This document shows, one piece after another, positions 43,717 to 47,449 of a DNA stretch of 47,449 bases. The position numbers and the translations under genes were made by a program. This stretch comes from an uncultured Alphaproteobacteria bacterium (GTDB taxonomy: Bacteria; Pseudomonadota; Alphaproteobacteria; HIMB59; GCA-002718135), in contig CACNUI010000011.1 of NCBI GenBank assembly GCA_902623545.1, positions 1 to 47,449 on the forward strand, in the 5' to 3' direction. The first letter of the stretch is position 1, and each line of letters opens with the position of its first letter. The notes beneath the pieces are model-generated. The model did no database searches. It saw nothing but the letters and a program-made list of their open reading frames with translations, and was not told the origin of the DNA.

Positions 43717-44612
43717 TCAATATAAATAAAATAAAAGGAATCTTTCCAATCCTTTACACTTTTTTTAATAAAAATAACTCGATTGACTTAAAATTAATGG
43801 AAGATCAAATTAAATTAATTTTTGATCAACACTGTCATGGAATAGCAGCTCTTGGTTTGGCTACTGAAGTTAATAAGTTATCATTTAAGGAAAAAATAAA
43901 AATTATAGAATTATTATCAGATCACACTTCTATAACAATACCAAAAGCAATAACAATACAATCTAAAAATTATAATGAATATATAAAGCTAATAGAAATT
44001 TCAAAATCAAACAATATAGATTGGTTAATACTTCAACCAATGATAAAAAAAAATACTACAGACAAAGATTGTTATAATTTCTTTAAAAAGATAATTCCAA
44101 CAACTTCCGGAACTTTGACAGGTATCCAAAATGCTAAGGAGTACATAGGTGTAGGTTTAACAACTAATCAAATAACAAAACTATACGAAAAATTTAATAA
44201 TTTTAGAGCAATAAAAGGCGAAGCTTCATCTTATTTAATGCAACAGGAATTAACAGAACTTCCAAAAGACCTTACGGTGTTTAATGGTCGAGGAGGACAA
44301 GAGATTGTTGATAATTTAAAAATTGGCTGTAAAGGCATTGTGCCTTGTTTAGATGGAGCTGATAAGTTTGTAAAAATATTTAAATATTTTAAAGAAAAAA
44401 AACTAATTAGTGCTGAAAATGAGTATAGGAATATGCTTCCAAATATAGTTTTCATTATGCAATCAATTGACTCTTTAGTATGTTACGGTAAGAGAGTATG
44501 TGCATTTAGAATGGGAGTAAAAAATGTTTATGATCGTAAGCCATTTCTTAAACCAACAGATTTTGGAATTAAGAAATCAAAAAATATTGCAAAATCTTTA
44601 GGATATTTCTAA
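43713..44612 (+). CDS. DapA-family (DHDPS/NAL) lyase or dehydratase
   Basis: A class I aldolase-type TIM barrel of about 299 residues. The start is GTG 43713, overlapping the previous stop as GTGA. The Schiff-base lysine is in FRAIKGEASSYL. The usual GTTGE loop reads GLATEVNKLS, and the conserved Tyr of the PYY motif is replaced (LQPMIKKN), so it is not a normal DHDPS. In this operon it probably cleaves or dehydrates a 2-keto-3-deoxy sugar acid, as KDG aldolases and KDA dehydratases of the family do. The end shares one base with the next start (TAATG). Confidence 0.84.
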   Translation: MININKIKGIFPILYTFFNKNNSIDLKLMEDQIKLIFDQHCHGIAALGLATEVNKLSFKEKIKIIELLSDHTSITIPKAITIQSKNYNEYIKLIEISKSNNIDWLILQPMIKKNTTDKDCYNFFKKIIPTTSGTLTGIQNAKEYIGVGLTTNQITKLYEKFNNFRAIKGEASSYLMQQELTELPKDLTVFNGRGGQEIVDNLKIGCKGIVPCLDGADKFVKIFKYFKEKKLISAENEYRNMLPNIVFIMQSIDSLVCYGKRVCAFRMGVKNVYDRKPFLKPTDFGIKKSKNIAKSLGYF

Positions 44613-46345
44613 TGGTAAAAAAAAATAAATTTAGATCATCAGATTGGTATAATTCTAAAAATCATAAAAGGGATACTTTTGTTCATAGAGGATGGATGAG
44701 AAATCAAGGACATCCAAATCACCTATTTGACGGTAGACCAGTTATAGGTATATGTAATACTTGGTCTGAGTTAACTCCTTGTAATGGACATTTTCGAGAA
44801 ATAGCTGAGTCAGTTAAAAAAGGAGTTTATGAAGCAGGCGGATTTCCCTTAGAGTTTCCAGTTTTTTCAGCAAGTGAATCAAATTTAAGACCAACAGCTA
44901 TGCTATTTAGAAATCTTGCAAGTATGGATGTAGAAGAAGCAATAAGAGGAAATCCTATAGACGGGGTAGTGTTACTCATGGGTTGTGATAAAACAACACC
45001 ATCACTTCTTATGGGTGCAGCAAGTGTTGACTTACCTACAATAGGTGTGTCGGGTGGACCAATGCTCAATGGACATCACAGAGGAGAAACAATTGGCTCT
45101 GGGACAGGTGTTTGGCGTCTAGATGCAGATTTAAGTGCAGGAAAAATTACAGAAGATGATTTTATTGAAGCAGAAATCTCTATGAGTAGATCTAAAGGAA
45201 ATTGTATGACTATGGGTACCGCTTCTACAATGGGAAGCATGGTAGAGGCTCTTGGCATGTCATTACCTAACAATGCTGCAATTCCTGCAGTTGATGCAAG
45301 AAGATACGCACTTGCCTATATGTCAGGGAAAAGAATTGTTGATATGGTAAAAGAAAACTTAATAATGTCAAAAATTGTTAAAAAGCAGTCATTTGAAAAC
45401 GCAATTAAAGTAAATGGTGCAATAGGCGGATCTACAAATGCAGTAATACATCTAGCTGCGATTGCAGGAAGATTAGAAATTGATTTAAAATTAAGTGATT
45501 GGGAAAAATGTGGCAAGGATATACCAACCTTGGTAAACTTACAGCCTTCAGGAAAATATCTAATGGAAGATTTTTATTATGCAGGTGGTGTCCCTGTTGT
45601 AATTAAAAGATTAATAGAAAAAAATTTACTCAATAATAATTCAATTACTGCAAATGGAAAAACAATCTACGAAAATAACAAAAATGCTAAATGTTGGAAT
45701 GATGATGTAATTAAAAATTTTGATAAACCATTAGTAAATAATGGAGGAATAAAAATCTTAAGAGGTAATATTGCGCCTGATGGTGCAATTATTAAGCCAT
45801 CAGCTGCAACTCCTGAACTTATGAAACATAAAGGAAAAGCAATAGTATTTGAGAGTGTAGAAGAATTTCATGAAAAAATTGATGATCCAAATTTAGAGGT
45901 AGATCAAAATTCAATATTGGTGTTAAAAAATTGTGGTCCTAAGGGATACCCTGGTATGGCAGAAGTAGGAAATATGAGATTACCTCAAAAATTATTAAAA
46001 AAAGGAATTAAAGATATGATTAGAATTTCTGATGCCAGAATGAGTGGAACAGCTTATGGAACGGTAATTCTACATACGGCACCAGAAGCTGCGATTAAAG
46101 GACCTTTAGCTGCAGTTCAAAATAATGATTTGATTGAAATTAATGTTGAAAAAGGAACAATGAATGTCCTTCTTGATGAAACTGAAATTAAAAGTAGGCT
46201 TAAAAATTATAAACCTATATTACCAGAAATAAAAAGTGGCTATCAAAAAATGTATATTGATCATGTTACACAGGCAGATACTGGTGCTGATTTAGATTTT
46301 TTAGTTGGTAAACGTGGTTCAGAGGTAAAAAGACATAGTCACTAA
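44612..46345 (+). CDS. IlvD/EDD-family sugar-acid dehydratase
   Basis: An iron-sulfur dehydratase of 577 residues, of the sugar-acid branch (arabinonate/xylonate/galactonate) rather than the branched-chain amino-acid IlvD. Evidence is the opening SDWYNSKNHKRDTFVHRGWMRNQGHP and CNTWSELTPCNGHFRE, typical of that branch. The three cluster cysteines sit in TPCNGHF (near 57), MGCDKTTPS (near 125) and GNCMTMGTASTMG (near 197). RMSGTAYGTVILHTAPEAA near the C-terminus is also conserved. It is the last plus-strand gene of the series, overlapping the DapA-family gene by one base. Confidence 0.92.
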   Translation: MVKKNKFRSSDWYNSKNHKRDTFVHRGWMRNQGHPNHLFDGRPVIGICNTWSELTPCNGHFREIAESVKKGVYEAGGFPLEFPVFSASESNLRPTAMLFRNLASMDVEEAIRGNPIDGVVLLMGCDKTTPSLLMGAASVDLPTIGVSGGPMLNGHHRGETIGSGTGVWRLDADLSAGKITEDDFIEAEISMSRSKGNCMTMGTASTMGSMVEALGMSLPNNAAIPAVDARRYALAYMSGKRIVDMVKENLIMSKIVKKQSFENAIKVNGAIGGSTNAVIHLAAIAGRLEIDLKLSDWEKCGKDIPTLVNLQPSGKYLMEDFYYAGGVPVVIKRLIEKNLLNNNSITANGKTIYENNKNAKCWNDDVIKNFDKPLVNNGGIKILRGNIAPDGAIIKPSAATPELMKHKGKAIVFESVEEFHEKIDDPNLEVDQNSILVLKNCGPKGYPGMAEVGNMRLPQKLLKKGIKDMIRISDARMSGTAYGTVILHTAPEAAIKGPLAAVQNNDLIEINVEKGTMNVLLDETEIKSRLKNYKPILPEIKSGYQKMYIDHVTQADTGADLDFLVGKRGSEVKRHSH

Positions 46346-46365
46346 TTTAAATGTATCAATCAAAT

Positions 46366-47449
46366 TTATTCTGTTATTTTAAAGTTTTCTAAATATTTTT
46401 GAGATAACTCTATTCCTAATCCGTATTTATCTTTATCTAGTTCTATAAAGCCATTTTTAGCCTGAGGTTCACCATCAAAAATATACCAGAATAACTCATT
46501 ACCTATTTCTACTGGCCAAAATGGAAAGTACTCAACAATTGGAGCATTAATACTGCTCATAGAGATATGAAAATTATGCACTTGTCCTGCATGAGGAATA
46601 ACAGGTATTTGAAATGCTTCTGCTAAAGCGCAAATTTTATGTGCTTGTGTTATTCCTCCTACCCTATTTGTATCAAACTGAACTACATCTACAGCTTTTT
46701 TCTCTAAAAGTTGTCTAAAACCATAAAGGGTATATTCATGTTCTCCTCCAGATATAGGTGTCCTGCATGATGCTTTTAAATCTGCATATCCATCTATATC
46801 ATCAGCTATTACTGGTTCTTCTAACCATCTCAAATTTTCCTTATCTATTAATCGCATCATTCTTTTAGCATATTCAAATGTCCATCCCATATAAACATCA
46901 GCCATCAAATCAACATTATCACCAACAACAGATCTTACTGTTTTGATTAATTCTATATTTTTATTCATTCCTTCTGCACCATCTTTGGGGCCCCAACCAA
47001 AACGTAATTTCATTGCTTTAAAACCTTGATCTAAATATTCTTTTGCTTCTTTTGCTAACGTATCAAGAGGTTGACTATATAACTTACTTGCATAGCAAGG
47101 TAACTTTGCTTTCGTTTTACCACCCAAAAGACTGTATACGGGTAGTTTTGCTGTTTTACCAAGTGCATCCCATATTGCTATATCAACAGCACTAATCGCT
47201 GTCATACCCACACCTTTTCTTCCCCAAGCTAAAGTTTGTCGATACATTTTTTGCCAAATGTGTTCATAATCCCAGATATTTTCTCCAATTATTGCTGGTT
47301 TTAAATAATTATCTACAACAGACTTACATGGTTTTGGAGACAGTGCAGCGTTACCAAGCCCAATATGTCCATCTTCAGTTTCAACTTCAACAACTAACCA
47401 ACTTAAAAATTTAAAAGTTGACATACCATCGGCACTAATATTTTCTTTA
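46366..47449 (-). CDS. L-rhamnonate dehydratase-like enolase-superfamily protein (5' end outside window)
   Basis: A third enolase-superfamily member, on the opposite strand. The frame is open to the window edge (upstream of the ATG at 47424 it still reads KENISADG), so the N-terminus is probably missing. It resembles rhamnonate dehydratase: FKAMKLRFGWGPKDGAEGMNKN, LMADVYMGW (metal Asp), LRWLEEPVIADDIDGY (Glu), ISGGEHEYTLYGF (Glu, His), QFDTNRVGGITQAHK and IPHAGQVHNFH (catalytic His). At least 361 residues are present. It converges on the IlvD/EDD gene, 20 bases away, and likely belongs to another operon of the same island. Confidence 0.85.
   Translation of the reverse strand, partial: KENISADGMSTFKFLSWLVVEVETEDGHIGLGNAALSPKPCKSVVDNYLKPAIIGENIWDYEHIWQKMYRQTLAWGRKGVGMTAISAVDIAIWDALGKTAKLPVYSLLGGKTKAKLPCYASKLYSQPLDTLAKEAKEYLDQGFKAMKLRFGWGPKDGAEGMNKNIELIKTVRSVVGDNVDLMADVYMGWTFEYAKRMMRLIDKENLRWLEEPVIADDIDGYADLKASCRTPISGGEHEYTLYGFRQLLEKKAVDVVQFDTNRVGGITQAHKICALAEAFQIPVIPHAGQVHNFHISMSSINAPIVEYFPFWPVEIGNELFWYIFDGEPQAKNGFIELDKDKYGLGIELSQKYLENFKITE

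Overview
The window looks like part of a small, streamlined, very A+T-rich genome from a marine alphaproteobacterium. The evidence is strong A/T bias (by eye near 30% G+C, not computed), genes that abut or overlap by 1-17 bases, convergent genes sharing their last 8-9 bases, and alphaproteobacterial gene order (lspA followed by a DUF3035 lipoprotein; coxB-coxA-ctaB-small protein-ctaG-coxC-SURF1; a thrC-M16 peptidase pair). SAR11-like or HIMB59/AEGEAN-169-like lineages would fit; the sequence alone does not decide. No rRNA, tRNA, CRISPR, insertion sequence or phage gene was seen.

Layout. 1-6.4 kb: housekeeping genes (3' part of ileS, lspA, lipoprotein, pgi) facing a minus-strand block (rsmD, an RluB-type pseudouridine synthase, a C26 amidotransferase). 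6.4-8.2 kb: tadA and xseA. 8.2-14.6 kb: a minus-strand envelope and quinone operon (ubiA, msbA, DUF374 acyltransferase, waaA, lpxK, LpxL-like acyltransferase). 14.6-25 kb: rsmE, the complete aa3 cytochrome oxidase operon with its assembly factors, then an M32 carboxypeptidase, thrC and an M16 peptidase. 25-29.4 kb: flavin-reductase-like protein, DUF6494 protein, Ogt, a glutamine amidotransferase, and a sugar isomerase plus Gfo/Idh/MocA dehydrogenase pair.

29.4-31.7 kb is a nitrogen locus and the most interesting part. Two consecutive glutamine (glnA-type) riboswitch aptamers precede amtB. Between them and amtB lie a hairpin and a 15-codon upstream reading frame whose stop overlaps the amtB start. 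amtB is followed by a terminator-like hairpin that overlaps a second, mutually exclusive G7/C8 hairpin, and then by a small winged-helix-like gene instead of glnK.

31.7-34.9 kb: YqgE/AlgH, a DsbD/ScsB-type thiol-disulfide transporter split by a frameshift at a run of nine T, and a Prx5-type peroxiredoxin.

34.9-47.4 kb: an apparent sugar/sugar-acid catabolic island. A CUT2 (ribose/fructose-type) ABC importer diverges from a plus-strand series: PanB-like protein, membrane di-iron desaturase-like protein, SMP-30 lactonase, SDR dehydrogenase, two enolase-superfamily dehydratases, DapA-family lyase and IlvD/EDD dehydratase. A rhamnonate-dehydratase-like gene runs off the end on the other strand. 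The inferred logic is a non-phosphorylative route: import, oxidation to a lactone, hydrolysis to an aldonate, dehydration to a 2-keto-3-deoxy acid, then cleavage. No kinase and no recognisable regulator lies in the visible part.
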